18,105 bases of DNA from Lentisphaerota bacterium (GCA_016182435.1 JACPGN010000257.1:1-18105); one strand, 5' to 3'. Counted from the first letter of the stretch, positions 4,751 through 13,977 are shown. Translations and numbers: made by a program. Notes: a model not told the origin generated them from the sequence alone.

Positions 4751-7700
4751 TCATTTCAAGACCGGCAACATGCCGGGCGCGCCGAAGCGGCCCTGGTAGT
4801 ATTGGCCGCTCCAGCAGGCGATATACCATACGCCGGTGTTGGTGTCGTAAACAGCCACGTCGGTGCGGCCGTCGCCGTCGTAATCGCCCGGCGCAGGCAC
4901 GCAACCGGCCCAGCCGAAAGTGCCCTGCAGGTACTGGCCGGTCCAGGTCAACAGCATCCAGCGCCCGCTGGCACTCTCGAACAAGCAGGCGTCATTGCGG
5001 CCGTCGCCATCGTAATCGCCCGGCGCAGGCAGCCACGTCGGCCCGCCCAGTGCGCCGCCGAAATACTCCCAGGTCCGGTAGTACTTGTGGAAGCAGGCGA
5101 TCAGCCAGTTGCCCGTGGCCGGCTCATACACGGCCAGGTCGGCGGTGCCATCGCCATTATAGTCACCCGGCGCCGGGATCATACCGGCGGCGCCCCAGCG
5201 CACGGAAAACAACTGGCCATCCCAGACATTGTAAATATGCCAGATGCCACTGTCGGTATCGAACAGGGCCGGATCCGCGCGGCCATCGCCGCCATAGTCG
5301 CCCGGCGCCGGCAGCATGGAGGCATCGCCGAACTGCAAGGTCGCCGCCTGGTCGAGCGCGGCGCTGTAGAGCGTCCAGAGCCCCTGGGCGGGGTCGTAGA
5401 GTCCGATCTCGGAATAACCATCGCCGTCAAAATCGCCGACAAAAGGCTGGACGCGCGTGAGGCCGAAGACCAGCTCCAGGGGCTGCCCGGCCATGGTAAT
5501 CAGGCGCCAGGCGCCGGCGCTGTAATCATAGACCGCCACATCGCTGCGGCCATCGCCATCGTAATCGCCCGGGCTGCTCCAGGCATCGAAGCAGAGCGGC
5601 CAATAGGTCGGCAAGCTATTGGAGTCGAGCGGGTCGGTATGGTAGCGCAGCAGTTCGGCGCCGTCCGAGTAACCATCGCCATCGGTATCCCACGCATCGG
5701 GATTCAAGACGCCGGCCTGAGCTTTGGCCAGTGCGCGGCGCCCGAAGGTGGTGGCGTTATAGTTCGGCTCGAATGCGTCGCTCAGGCCATCGCCATCGGT
5801 ATCCCAGGAAGCCGGATTCAGGTTCAAGCCCTCATGCAGGTATTCCTCAAGATTAGTCTCGCCATCGCCGTCATAATCCATGTCGGCGGTCTGCTCCAGG
5901 TCGCCGAAGAAGGCCATTTCCCAGGCATCGGGCAATTCATCATTATCGGTGTCCCGGTCGCGGATAACCACCTTGGCGGCGTCTTTGAACTGGACGCTGG
6001 TAAGATCCACCAGTCCAGAGTAATAGAAGTTGGTTGGATCGCGGTAGAAGCCCCAGGAGTTCCAATAATTCAATTTGCCGTTGCGGGTTGTCCCGGAAGC
6101 CGGGGTGGTGTCAATGAACGCTCTCACGTAATAGGTCCCCTGCTGTAATCCGGCCAGGGTGTAGGCGCCCTTCACCCAGTTGGTGGTGGCCGCCAGGGTC
6201 AACTTAACTCGCGCCGCGGGCCAGCCGCTGAATCCGCGATTATCAAAAGCTTCCACGATGATATCGGTGGCCGGCGCCTTGCCGAAATAATAGATCTCGC
6301 CGGTAATCCAGCGCGAATTGGTGGTGGTCAGGTCAACCTGGAAGGTCTGAACATCCGACCAGGCGCTCTCGCCCTGCGGGTTCCAACTGGCCAGCCGCCA
6401 GAAATAAACGCCGTTCCCCAAGTCGCTCAAATACGAGGGCAGGTTATCGCGGAATAACCCGTCATTATCCCGATAGGGCACCGGATAATAGTTGTCCTCC
6501 ACCATGCTCAAGCCGCCATCCGATGCCTGCCTGGCTATCTGCAAGTGATAACGGGTGGAATAGAAATCCATATCCCAGACGAGCATACCCCGCGCATAGT
6601 AATACGTATCGCCTTTTGGATAGACGAGCGTGGGTTGGGCCGGCGAAGATGGCCAATTAACCGCGAAAACACCATGACGATTAACACTCCCACCTGTACC
6701 CCACCATTGATAGCTACCAGCGGATAATCCATATATTCCGGCCATTTGAAAATTCCATTCACCGTGAGCAGCATCGGTTTGCAATCTATCGAGCACTATT
6801 GGAGCGCCCGATTCGCTAATCTTATTAACAACAAAACGATAATTTATCAGCTCAGAAGCAGCACCAGAACCTATGCCTTCCCAGATAGCACGGTTATATC
6901 CCGGCTGGCTATCAGATATTCCAACCCGAAAACCACTACAGTCAGTATAATTCATGTAGAAGAACTGGCCTTCGCCCTGACCGGCAGGCTCAGTTATACT
7001 AGTCTCTCCTTGGGCAAAACTGCTCCAATAACTATTACCGTCAAGGTCAAGATACCCAAATAACCTGAACTCGCCTTCCGGCAAACCGGTCATCGTAAAA
7101 TTACCCTGGGCATCACACGCCACTTGACCAGCGGTACGGGTAATTAAAGTAATCATATTCGTGCCAGGCAATCCTCGGACACGAGCCGTAGTTAACGGCA
7201 CAAAGTTCGTGCCGAAATAATGCACCGTTCCCGAAACAGAGGGCAGCGGATAATTGCTGGCACTGTTGGGGTTCGTGCCGGCCTGGTACTCGGCAAAGTT
7301 ACTCCAGTCATCGCCATCCAGGTCCAGGTTGGCGTCGTATTTCTGGGGATCGAGGCCGTTCTGGCTTTCCCAATAATCGCTCATGCCGTCGCCATCGGTG
7401 AACATTTCGCCATAAGTGCGGGAATACGTGCCGCGCGGGCTGTCATAGTCGCCAACGCCGTTGCCGGCGGTATCCGTCCGGAACGGATCGGTGCCGGCCA
7501 GGTATTCGGCGCGGTTATTGAGGCCGTCATTGTCCGGATCGCCCCAGGGGCCGTTGTTGCCCGTGGCGTCATTGGGATCGAGCCCGTATTTCTGTTCCCA
7601 CCAGTCGGGAAGCCCGTCGCCATCGGTATCGGTCGAATCCGGGTCGCCGGTCAGCCCGCTCAACCAGGAGTTGGTCGCCACCGCACGCGCGCCGCGGAAC

Positions 7701-10700
7701 AGGTAAAAATCCCCCAAACCAGGAGTGCCATCAGTGTATTGGATACCATACGGATTAGCCGGATTCTTATAATTGGCGGGCACCCTATAGGCAACATTGG
7801 TTACGCCATTGGTTACGACGCTATTGGTGAGCATATTAACGAAGTCATCGTAAGGCGGAACCTGGGCCATATGAATAACGTGGTTCTGGGCATAGACAAT
7901 GTAATTATACGCGCCGTTGAGGCCCGTATAGACGGTTGAGCGGTTCACACTGTTGTTCCACCAGGGGATGGACGGATGGAACTGCACGGTCGTGTCTAAG
8001 GCCGTCAGATAGTTGGGCACGATCGGCTCATCCAGGACCCCGGCGCTGTTGCGATGATTGGGGTCGGGCACGTCGTCAAAGGTGCAATAGACAGCCAGCG
8101 GCAAGTTGGTGAGTGCATCGCGCGACAGGCGCTGGCTCCTATTGGCAATGATCTCACCCTGCGTCCGCGAGCCATTCCACACGCGCACTTCGTCAACACA
8201 GCCGCCAAAATAGTTATAGGGTCCCGCCGAATTGAAATCGCTGGACGAATTCGTATCCGAAGCGCCAACAATAAAGGAACTCATTCGCACGACCATATTA
8301 CTCCCCGATACCGCATCAACGCCATTATCAGGAATTTCTTCGGTGAACACCGAGGCGCTGTTCTCGCCATTCACGTAAATGGTCAGGTTGGCCCCATCAT
8401 AGACGCCGGCAATGTGGGTCCAGTTCGTTCCCGGCTGGAGCTTGTGGCGCTGGTCGGCCGTTGCCTGGTGCACCCGCAAAGAGCCACGCCCGTTATACAT
8501 GATAAAGGGTAGACCATTGGTAATGCCAAGTCGGTAATTGGCGCTGACCTGCAACTGGTTGAGATTAAACGGGTTCCTGGTCCGCGAAGAGCGCTCGGTT
8601 ACAACCTGCTCGCCCGACTTGGTCGGGTTATCCGGCTTGATCCAGGCCTCGGCGCAGAAGCGCGTCAGGTAGCTTTCCGAAAGAATGGCCCAGGCATCCG
8701 GGGTCCGGGCAAAATCGTTGGTTCCATTCAGGTAAAGCGCGCGGTTGCGGATGGGATTGCGCGCGTCTAAGGGGTCATTGCCGGTTTCGCCCATCGCCGA
8801 GTTGATTTCACTATAGTCGCCGCGGCCGTCGTGGTCGGTGTCAAACCCCTCGTTCATTTCAAAGTTGAAAGGATAGGGCAGGCCTGCACGTAAAGCATAG
8901 AAGCCGTTTTTATCGAAGCCGTAATTCAGATTAACAAAACTATCGGGATCATATTTATCCGTGCGAAAGAGCGGGCTTGGATCCGTATGGTAAAATGGAC
9001 GATTGCTGGTGTAGGCATATTCTTCCAAGTTGGGCAGGCCATCGGCATCCGGATCCATCAAATCCATTCCAAGGTTAAAAGGACCAGCGATGGCATTCAG
9101 CAGTATCGAAATCTCCCAGGGATTAAACCCTGCCGGCTGCATGTAAGAAAAATATGCCGTGGCTGAGTTAAAAGTGTTGCTCTGACCGAATTCGAACGCG
9201 GGTGTGCTGGGATCGGCGTCATAGTTCCAATTGCCCCAGAGATAGTGCATTTCCCTCATGACTACATTGGAAGTCGCAAATATAATGATCCAATTGGGGA
9301 AAGCCATGCTTTGGTATCCCTGCAGGGGATTCAAGCCGTGATATACCTCCCAATAGTCATCCATACCGTCCTGATCCGAATCGGCATCATCGGCGCGCGT
9401 GGTATGATAGTCGCCAGCAATTAACGCCAGGATGTTGTTGGCCGGATAATTTGTGCGCAGCCAGCCAAGATCCGTGTAGATGCCGTTTAAATACAGGAAA
9501 GACGGGCAAGTCAGATAATTGGGCGGAATAAACCATACCAATGAGTCGGAATCATCCCAACTCATCAATTCACGGTTTCTAAAGCTGAGTCCCCATACCG
9601 GGTCGCAATACTGCCATTCGTCCACCGTGCCGGTCCAATATTCCTGCATATTGATCAGACCATCGCCATCAGGGTCAGCCCCGGCATCCGCATTAGTTGC
9701 GGAACTGCCCATACTTGCTTCCCAGCCATCGGGCATTCCATCGCCATCAGTATCCCACCTGGTAGGACTGGTTCCGGAACCTTCTTCCCAACTATCGAAC
9801 CACGCATCCCAGTCTGTATCCATGGGATGTGGATCGTTGGGCGAGGGCGCGACAAGCACGCCGGGATCACTCGGCCATTTCTTGTTCGGCCAGGTACTAC
9901 TGACATTACCCAGCGAATGCGTGGCATTGAACCATTCTTCACTATTGAGCAGTTTTTCGCCGTCGCCATCCTCAGCCCCGTCGGCATAAAGATTAGGATC
10001 AAGTCCAACGTATAATTCCCAGCCGTCGGGCATCTGATCGCCATCGGTATCCTCCGAAGTAGGCCAGGTGTAACTGTAGCGCGTCAGGGCCAGGTCATAG
10101 TCATTGGCCGTGAAAACCCGGCCGCCGGCGTCCCAAGCCAGGCGGCCGATATAATCGCCGCCGATGTACTCCTGAAAGTTGTTATAAATCGCCGTATTAG
10201 GCGCTGCCTCCGGATCGTTAGTACCCACAGTTATATAATTCGTCCAGGCCGTCCGCGGGTCGAAACTGCATACGCCCGGCGCCGGCCACGACGGCGTCAT
10301 CATGTAAAGCCATTCATGCTTTTTCGCCGGATTGACAATGGCCACGTCGCCGGCATCAAAGTTCGTGTTTTCGTTCATATCCACCCAGACGGCGTAACCC
10401 TGCTGGAAGGCGCCCAGGCCGGCATTGGTGCCGTAATAGACGGTGTTGGTAAATAGCGTGCCGGTCTGGCGATTAGTGAGCGCTACGTCTGCCCTAAGGA
10501 TGGTGTCGTGGAACAAGTCAAAGACATTGGCGCCGGTGTTGGTATAGACATTGACCCAGGCGCCCATATTAGTCACCGAGCCGACGTAAGCCACGGCGTT
10601 GGTAAAGACTGTTCCGCCGGTTACTTCCCCGATCGTCAACAGTAAGCTGCCCGCCGCGATAGCATAGAAGTCGCCATCGTCGTTCCGCGAGTAGGTGGCA

Positions 10701-12919
10701 TAATCCAGGGCATTGCTGGCGGCCGAGGGGGTAATGAGGGTCAATTCCCAGGTGTCGTCCATGCCATCGCCATCGGTATCGGCATGGGTGGGGTCGGTGC
10801 CGCTCTGAAACTCTTTCAAGTCGGTGCCAACATTCGGACTGGCGTCACCATCAGTATCGGCGTCACCATCGGTTTGAACAAATTCGCGGGCGTCGCAGGG
10901 CGAGATGTGCACCCAGTCCAGGTTGGCGCTGTTGCTGACTCCAGCGTTGTATGCGCTGGCCGAGCGCCAATACCAGAAATAATATTCCCAGCCGTCCCAC
11001 ATACCGTCTTCATCGGTGTCGTTAATCAGCGGATCGGTCAGTGGGTCATCGCCATAGGGCGAGGCGTAGGTCAGGCCAACCGTATTGGTCAGGTAGTAGC
11101 CATCAATTCCGCGGCACTCGCGATAATTATTGAAGCTAACGCCATTGGCGTAGCCCAGGCTGCTGGCCAAGTAATAGGCCGAACCAAAGCTCAGGAGCCG
11201 GCTGCGGAGCAGAGGATAACCGGCATTGGTGCCCTGGCCGGAATAGGTTATGATATTAGTGCTTATAGAGACCAGCGTAGGCGGAGTTACACCGGAGCTG
11301 GGAATAAAGTCGCCATCCTGATTACTATTGCGTCCATAGGGCGAATCGTCATCTTCGGCTGGCCCGCCATAGAGCTGGTCGCCAAACCAAAGAACTTCCC
11401 ATCTATCCGGTAAGCCGTCCTGGTCGAGATCGCCCACATTATCGTAGCTATAAAGCTCTCTGCTGAACATCAGCCAGACATCATAATCCTTGATCATGGT
11501 GAAGGCATAATTGGTTTGAAAGTTTTTGACCTCCGCAAAGTTGTTCCCGGTCCGGTACCACTTATAGACAAAACTATCCAAGCCATTAGCGGCCAGGGGG
11601 AGCGCGTTCAGGGTAACCACCGTGTCCGGCACAAGATAATAAGTGGCTTCGTCCGCGGTCTGAATGTTGGTGATGCCCGAGGCCACAACCGCGCAATTAC
11701 CGAGGCCAAGTCCCGGCAGCAAAGCCTGGCTGTCATCCAGATAGGTGATATGCAGCGTCAAACTGTAGCCGGAAAATGTGTAGGTGCCTGACAGGGTTGT
11801 GGTTTGGTTGGAGCTGACCGTCCCCGAGGCGTTAGAGGGCGAGGTATAACCAAAGATATCGTTAAAATCCACCGTATAACTGCCCGCCGGCACATTGGCG
11901 ATGGTATACGTGCCCGTCCCCGTAACCAGATTGGTATAATCCGACGGCATGGCGATAATGCTCCACGTGGCATTGGAGGCCGCGGACGGCGAGATGTTGA
12001 TTTGCAATGTCCCGAAAAGCCGGGAATAGACTCCCGTCAGACTATTTTGCGCCGGGCTGGAACTGACGATGTTGGTAGATCGCGGGTTGGCCGAGGTTAG
12101 CGTAAAACCAGCAACGGTCGGGAAGGTGACCGCGTAAAGCCCGGTCGGGACCGAAGCGATGGTATAGTTGTTGGTAAAGGTTGTGCCATAAGTGAGCGCA
12201 TTGGTAAACTCCGAGGGCCCGGCAACCGTCCAGATTACGTTTGTGGAGATGGTAATGCCTGAGATGGTGACCGCCAGATCATTGGAATACGGTTGATAGG
12301 TTACGGTGTTCGTCACCTGGCGCGGATTGCCGGTGATGCCGAGACTGACGTCCGCCGGCTTATAATATCCGCGCACGCGACTGAACTCGGCCGCATAGGT
12401 TCCATCCGGAATCCTGGTCAAGGTGAACGAGTTGGTGAAGCCCGTCTGATAAGCCGTGGCATTGGTTAATTCTGAAGGCCAGGAGGTAAAGCGCCAAGTG
12501 TTGCTGGTGCCGCTCACCAGGCCGGTGACTACCATGGCCAGTTCGTTGGAATAGGGCCGATACAGGTTGGTCAGGATGGGATTAACTGCGCTAAATGTAT
12601 GGTAGTTGGGGTCCGATTGGTAGTAATCGGTGATCCGGTTAAAGAATACGAACTGCTCGCCGTCGGCCAGATTCAGGATGGTCACGCCGCTGGCATACCA
12701 GTTTTCGTTACTGGCGAGTTCCGTCCAGCGGGCATAAGTATCCACGTAATTCCGCGCATTGAAATACTCGGCCTGGGTCATGTAGTCATTGCTGACCGGC
12801 CGCAGGATATAGGTCAGGTTGACCACTCCCTGGGCTTCCGGGGCCAACAGTCCAGCCACGAGGAGCCCAAGGGTCAGAACCCCAGCTTTTGCCCTGCATC
12901 TGGACCTGACTGTCTTCAC
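4751..12919 (-). CDS. Giant secreted multidomain protein: PEGA-like, TSP3-like, LamG, FG-GAP-like repeats
   Basis: A 2722-residue protein in one uninterrupted frame. Residues 1-31 form a Sec signal peptide (basic start, then VLTLGLLVAGLLAPEAQG). Residues about 125-390 hold three PEGA-like beta repeats, each ending near a phrase such as VPTGLYAVTF. From about 490 to 1370 and again at 1760-1880 and 2320-2435 are many TSP3-like calcium loops (DTDGDGMPDGWE, DADSDQDGMDDYWE, DTDGDGLPDWWE), often with EF-hand-like followers such as DPDNDGLNNRAEYLAGTDP. Residues about 1385-1610 are a LamG/concanavalin-like domain (FCAEAWIKP, TNWTHIAGVYDGANLTIYVNG, CVDEVRVWNGSR). Carboxypeptidase-regulatory-like segments lie near 1893-1970 and 2203-2270, with an FN3-like part near 2095-2200. 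The C-terminus (2440-2722) has six FG-GAP-like repeats (PGDYDGDGRTDVAVYD). No sorting signal or anchor is visible at the end. A calcium-stabilised surface or matrix protein is likely; the ligand is unknown. The start is GTG with no clear Shine-Dalgarno. Confidence 0.9.
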   Translation of the reverse strand: MKTVRSRCRAKAGVLTLGLLVAGLLAPEAQGVVNLTYILRPVSNDYMTQAEYFNARNYVDTYARWTELASNENWYASGVTILNLADGEQFVFFNRITDYYQSDPNYHTFSAVNPILTNLYRPYSNELAMVVTGLVSGTSNTWRFTSWPSELTNATAYQTGFTNSFTLTRIPDGTYAAEFSRVRGYYKPADVSLGITGNPRQVTNTVTYQPYSNDLAVTISGITISTNVIWTVAGPSEFTNALTYGTTFTNNYTIASVPTGLYAVTFPTVAGFTLTSANPRSTNIVSSSPAQNSLTGVYSRLFGTLQINISPSAASNATWSIIAMPSDYTNLVTGTGTYTIANVPAGSYTVDFNDIFGYTSPSNASGTVSSNQTTTLSGTYTFSGYSLTLHITYLDDSQALLPGLGLGNCAVVASGITNIQTADEATYYLVPDTVVTLNALPLAANGLDSFVYKWYRTGNNFAEVKNFQTNYAFTMIKDYDVWLMFSRELYSYDNVGDLDQDGLPDRWEVLWFGDQLYGGPAEDDDSPYGRNSNQDGDFIPSSGVTPPTLVSISTNIITYSGQGTNAGYPLLRSRLLSFGSAYYLASSLGYANGVSFNNYRECRGIDGYYLTNTVGLTYASPYGDDPLTDPLINDTDEDGMWDGWEYYFWYWRSASAYNAGVSNSANLDWVHISPCDAREFVQTDGDADTDGDASPNVGTDLKEFQSGTDPTHADTDGDGMDDTWELTLITPSAASNALDYATYSRNDDGDFYAIAAGSLLLTIGEVTGGTVFTNAVAYVGSVTNMGAWVNVYTNTGANVFDLFHDTILRADVALTNRQTGTLFTNTVYYGTNAGLGAFQQGYAVWVDMNENTNFDAGDVAIVNPAKKHEWLYMMTPSWPAPGVCSFDPRTAWTNYITVGTNDPEAAPNTAIYNNFQEYIGGDYIGRLAWDAGGRVFTANDYDLALTRYSYTWPTSEDTDGDQMPDGWELYVGLDPNLYADGAEDGDGEKLLNSEEWFNATHSLGNVSSTWPNKKWPSDPGVLVAPSPNDPHPMDTDWDAWFDSWEEGSGTSPTRWDTDGDGMPDGWEASMGSSATNADAGADPDGDGLINMQEYWTGTVDEWQYCDPVWGLSFRNRELMSWDDSDSLVWFIPPNYLTCPSFLYLNGIYTDLGWLRTNYPANNILALIAGDYHTTRADDADSDQDGMDDYWEVYHGLNPLQGYQSMAFPNWIIIFATSNVVMREMHYLWGNWNYDADPSTPAFEFGQSNTFNSATAYFSYMQPAGFNPWEISILLNAIAGPFNLGMDLMDPDADGLPNLEEYAYTSNRPFYHTDPSPLFRTDKYDPDSFVNLNYGFDKNGFYALRAGLPYPFNFEMNEGFDTDHDGRGDYSEINSAMGETGNDPLDARNPIRNRALYLNGTNDFARTPDAWAILSESYLTRFCAEAWIKPDNPTKSGEQVVTERSSRTRNPFNLNQLQVSANYRLGITNGLPFIMYNGRGSLRVHQATADQRHKLQPGTNWTHIAGVYDGANLTIYVNGENSASVFTEEIPDNGVDAVSGSNMVVRMSSFIVGASDTNSSSDFNSAGPYNYFGGCVDEVRVWNGSRTQGEIIANRSQRLSRDALTNLPLAVYCTFDDVPDPNHRNSAGVLDEPIVPNYLTALDTTVQFHPSIPWWNNSVNRSTVYTGLNGAYNYIVYAQNHVIHMAQVPPYDDFVNMLTNSVVTNGVTNVAYRVPANYKNPANPYGIQYTDGTPGLGDFYLFRGARAVATNSWLSGLTGDPDSTDTDGDGLPDWWEQKYGLDPNDATGNNGPWGDPDNDGLNNRAEYLAGTDPFRTDTAGNGVGDYDSPRGTYSRTYGEMFTDGDGMSDYWESQNGLDPQKYDANLDLDGDDWSNFAEYQAGTNPNSASNYPLPSVSGTVHYFGTNFVPLTTARVRGLPGTNMITLITRTAGQVACDAQGNFTMTGLPEGEFRLFGYLDLDGNSYWSSFAQGETSITEPAGQGEGQFFYMNYTDCSGFRVGISDSQPGYNRAIWEGIGSGAASELINYRFVVNKISESGAPIVLDRLQTDAAHGEWNFQMAGIYGLSAGSYQWWGTGGSVNRHGVFAVNWPSSPAQPTLVYPKGDTYYYARGMLVWDMDFYSTRYHLQIARQASDGGLSMVEDNYYPVPYRDNDGLFRDNLPSYLSDLGNGVYFWRLASWNPQGESAWSDVQTFQVDLTTTNSRWITGEIYYFGKAPATDIIVEAFDNRGFSGWPAARVKLTLAATTNWVKGAYTLAGLQQGTYYVRAFIDTTPASGTTRNGKLNYWNSWGFYRDPTNFYYSGLVDLTSVQFKDAAKVVIRDRDTDNDELPDAWEMAFFGDLEQTADMDYDGDGETNLEEYLHEGLNLNPASWDTDGDGLSDAFEPNYNATTFGRRALAKAQAGVLNPDAWDTDGDGYSDGAELLRYHTDPLDSNSLPTYWPLCFDAWSSPGDYDGDGRSDVAVYDYSAGAWRLITMAGQPLELVFGLTRVQPFVGDFDGDGYSEIGLYDPAQGLWTLYSAALDQAATLQFGDASMLPAPGDYGGDGRADPALFDTDSGIWHIYNVWDGQLFSVRWGAAGMIPAPGDYNGDGTADLAVYEPATGNWLIACFHKYYRTWEYFGGALGGPTWLPAPGDYDGDGRNDACLFESASGRWMLLTWTGQYLQGTFGWAGCVPAPGDYDGDGRTDVAVYDTNTGVWYIACWSGQYYQGRFGAPGMLPVLK

Positions 12920-12925
12920 GTAAGC

Positions 12926-12954
12926 ATACTACTATTTTACTTGTTTAAAGGCAA
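12926..12954 (-). promoter_or_regulatory. Candidate promoter of the giant gene, close to its start
   Basis: On the minus strand TTGCCT (12954-12949) and TAGTAT (12931-12926) are 17 bases apart, each 4 of 6 to the sigma-70 consensus. A nearby TAAAAT is an alternative -10. Either would place transcription within a few bases of the GTG start and give a leaderless or nearly leaderless mRNA. Confidence 0.3.
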
Positions 12955-12979
12955 ACGCTTTTTTCAGGGTAAAATCCGC

Positions 12980-13024
12980 GTAACTACTCAGGTGGCATCA
13001 GGCGCTGCCTGCCTGAGCAGTAAC
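12980..13024. repeat. Small palindromic element with flanking 9-bp direct repeats
   Basis: Inverted arms GTAACTACTCAGG (12980-12992) and CCTGAGCAGTAAC (13012-13024) match at 11 of 13 positions. AAATCCGCG stands on both sides (12972-12980 and 13025-13033), like a target duplication. It lies just after the stop of the nucleotidyltransferase gene, so its transcript could also fold as a hairpin at that operon's end. Confidence 0.65.
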
Positions 13025-13036
13025 AAATCCGCGGAC

Positions 13037-13825
13037 TCACACCCGAACGCCTTCGGGCATTAACCGGCCTTGGGCATGCAGGCTCTTTAATTCGGTAATG
13101 ATCCGCCGCCAGTACCGCCGATCAGCCGCCTGGTACTTCGCCATGCGCGCCATCATTTCCCGTTCGACTCTTTGTTCCAAACCCGGCCCTGGCTTTTCCC
13201 CTTTCACAATCCTGGAACCAAACGCCCGCATGCCGGCCATGCCACGGCCCAGACCGGCCACAATCCAAGCATGACGCTGAAACAGTTCAGCCAAAAGAGC
13301 TATCGAAAACATGTTCTGTATCGTCCAACGCGCCAGCCGGCAATTATGGCTTTGTGGCGATGGATCTACAAAGCCCAGAACCAACCGGCTGATGACCGCA
13401 TAATCCTCCAGGCGCTGGGTCTTTTTCAATTCCACCAAGTCCGGCACGCCGGCCACCGGCGCCATGCCCCAAGGTGTTTTCATCCGAATTGATCGGCGCC
13501 AAGCCACATTAAACGCGGGTGAGCGCGGCGGAACCCCCATGACATCCAGGTACCAATCGGTCCCATCTTCCGCCGGCAAGGTAAAATGAAACCCATGCCC
13601 CTTGCGAAGATAAGACAGGGTCAGCGGCGGGGTCAGCTTGTAATACCGGGCGCGGAGGGTCCACAAAGCTTTGATAAATCGTTGCAGGTTGGCATGTTGC
13701 GGATAAAGCCATATATCCAGGTCTTCGGAAAATGTGGTGGCGCCATAGAGCACCGTGGCCTGGCCGCTGATGAGCAGATAGCGGACTTTATCCGCCTTCA
13801 ATTGCCGGAAAAAGTTTCTGGTCAT
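13037..13825 (-). CDS. Nucleotidyltransferase of the polymerase-beta fold, toxin-antitoxin type
   Basis: A 262-residue protein with the minimal nucleotidyltransferase pattern near its N-terminus: LLISGQATVLYGATTFSEDLDIWLYP, in which Gly21 opens the loop and Asp35 and Asp37 are the metal-binding DxD pair. Asp94 in DWYLDVMG is a good candidate for the third carboxylate. This arrangement is seen in AbiEii/MNT-like and related stand-alone nucleotidyltransferases of toxin-antitoxin loci, which modify tRNA or partner proteins; the exact target cannot be read here. The C-terminal half is helical, basic and of no clear family. It is last in a four-gene minus-strand cassette and overlaps the small ORF before it by 38 bases. 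No clear Shine-Dalgarno is visible before ATG, so translation is probably coupled. Its last codons overlap a CCCGAA/TTCGGG palindrome (13042-13057). Confidence 0.82.
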   Translation of the reverse strand: MTRNFFRQLKADKVRYLLISGQATVLYGATTFSEDLDIWLYPQHANLQRFIKALWTLRARYYKLTPPLTLSYLRKGHGFHFTLPAEDGTDWYLDVMGVPPRSPAFNVAWRRSIRMKTPWGMAPVAGVPDLVELKKTQRLEDYAVISRLVLGFVDPSPQSHNCRLARWTIQNMFSIALLAELFQRHAWIVAGLGRGMAGMRAFGSRIVKGEKPGPGLEQRVEREMMARMAKYQAADRRYWRRIITELKSLHAQGRLMPEGVRV

Positions 13826-13973
13826 GAACTTTACGCGGGTTGGGGATTAACCGCCGCAGGCGCAGACAACGCCGCATGCGCTCGGCCGGGGTCATCGTCC
13901 GCCAGGCGTCGTGCTTGAAGGGCGCCAGGGCCTGCGCCGTCAGGTCCGCATCTATCTGTTTGTTGCGCTTCAT
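13788..13973 (-). CDS. Small conserved ORF partner of the nucleotidyltransferase
   Basis: A 61-residue, strongly basic protein starting MKRNKQIDADLTAQAL. Its core, AWRTMTPAERMRRCLRLRRL followed by VHDQKLFP, is a pattern I recall as a short protein encoded just before nucleotidyltransferases in verrucomicrobial and planctomycete genomes. A role as antitoxin or helper is inferred from position only. The same frame stays open further upstream (to 14117), but that part overlaps the zinc-finger gene and is unlike the family, so the ATG at 13971-13973 is chosen. It starts 4 bases after the YgiT-type stop codon and overlaps the nucleotidyltransferase start by 38 bases, as expected of translationally coupled genes. 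The Shine-Dalgarno is weak. Confidence 0.62.
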   Translation of the reverse strand: MKRNKQIDADLTAQALAPFKHDAWRTMTPAERMRRCLRLRRLIPNPRKVHDQKLFPAIEGG

Positions 13974-13977
13974 CCGC

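Noticed and set aside
4688..6148. Long open frame on the plus strand, 486 residues, rich in Ile, Val, Ala and Arg
   Set aside because: It is antisense to the FG-GAP and TSP3-like end of the giant protein. The regular spacing of GDG codons leaves the other strand open. It has no domain character and starts inside a dispersed repeat.
13042..13057. CCCGAA/TTCGGG palindrome at the end of the nucleotidyltransferase gene as a terminator or repeat-derived tail
   Set aside because: The stem is only 6 bp and lies within codons. No T-run and no second copy in the window support either idea.
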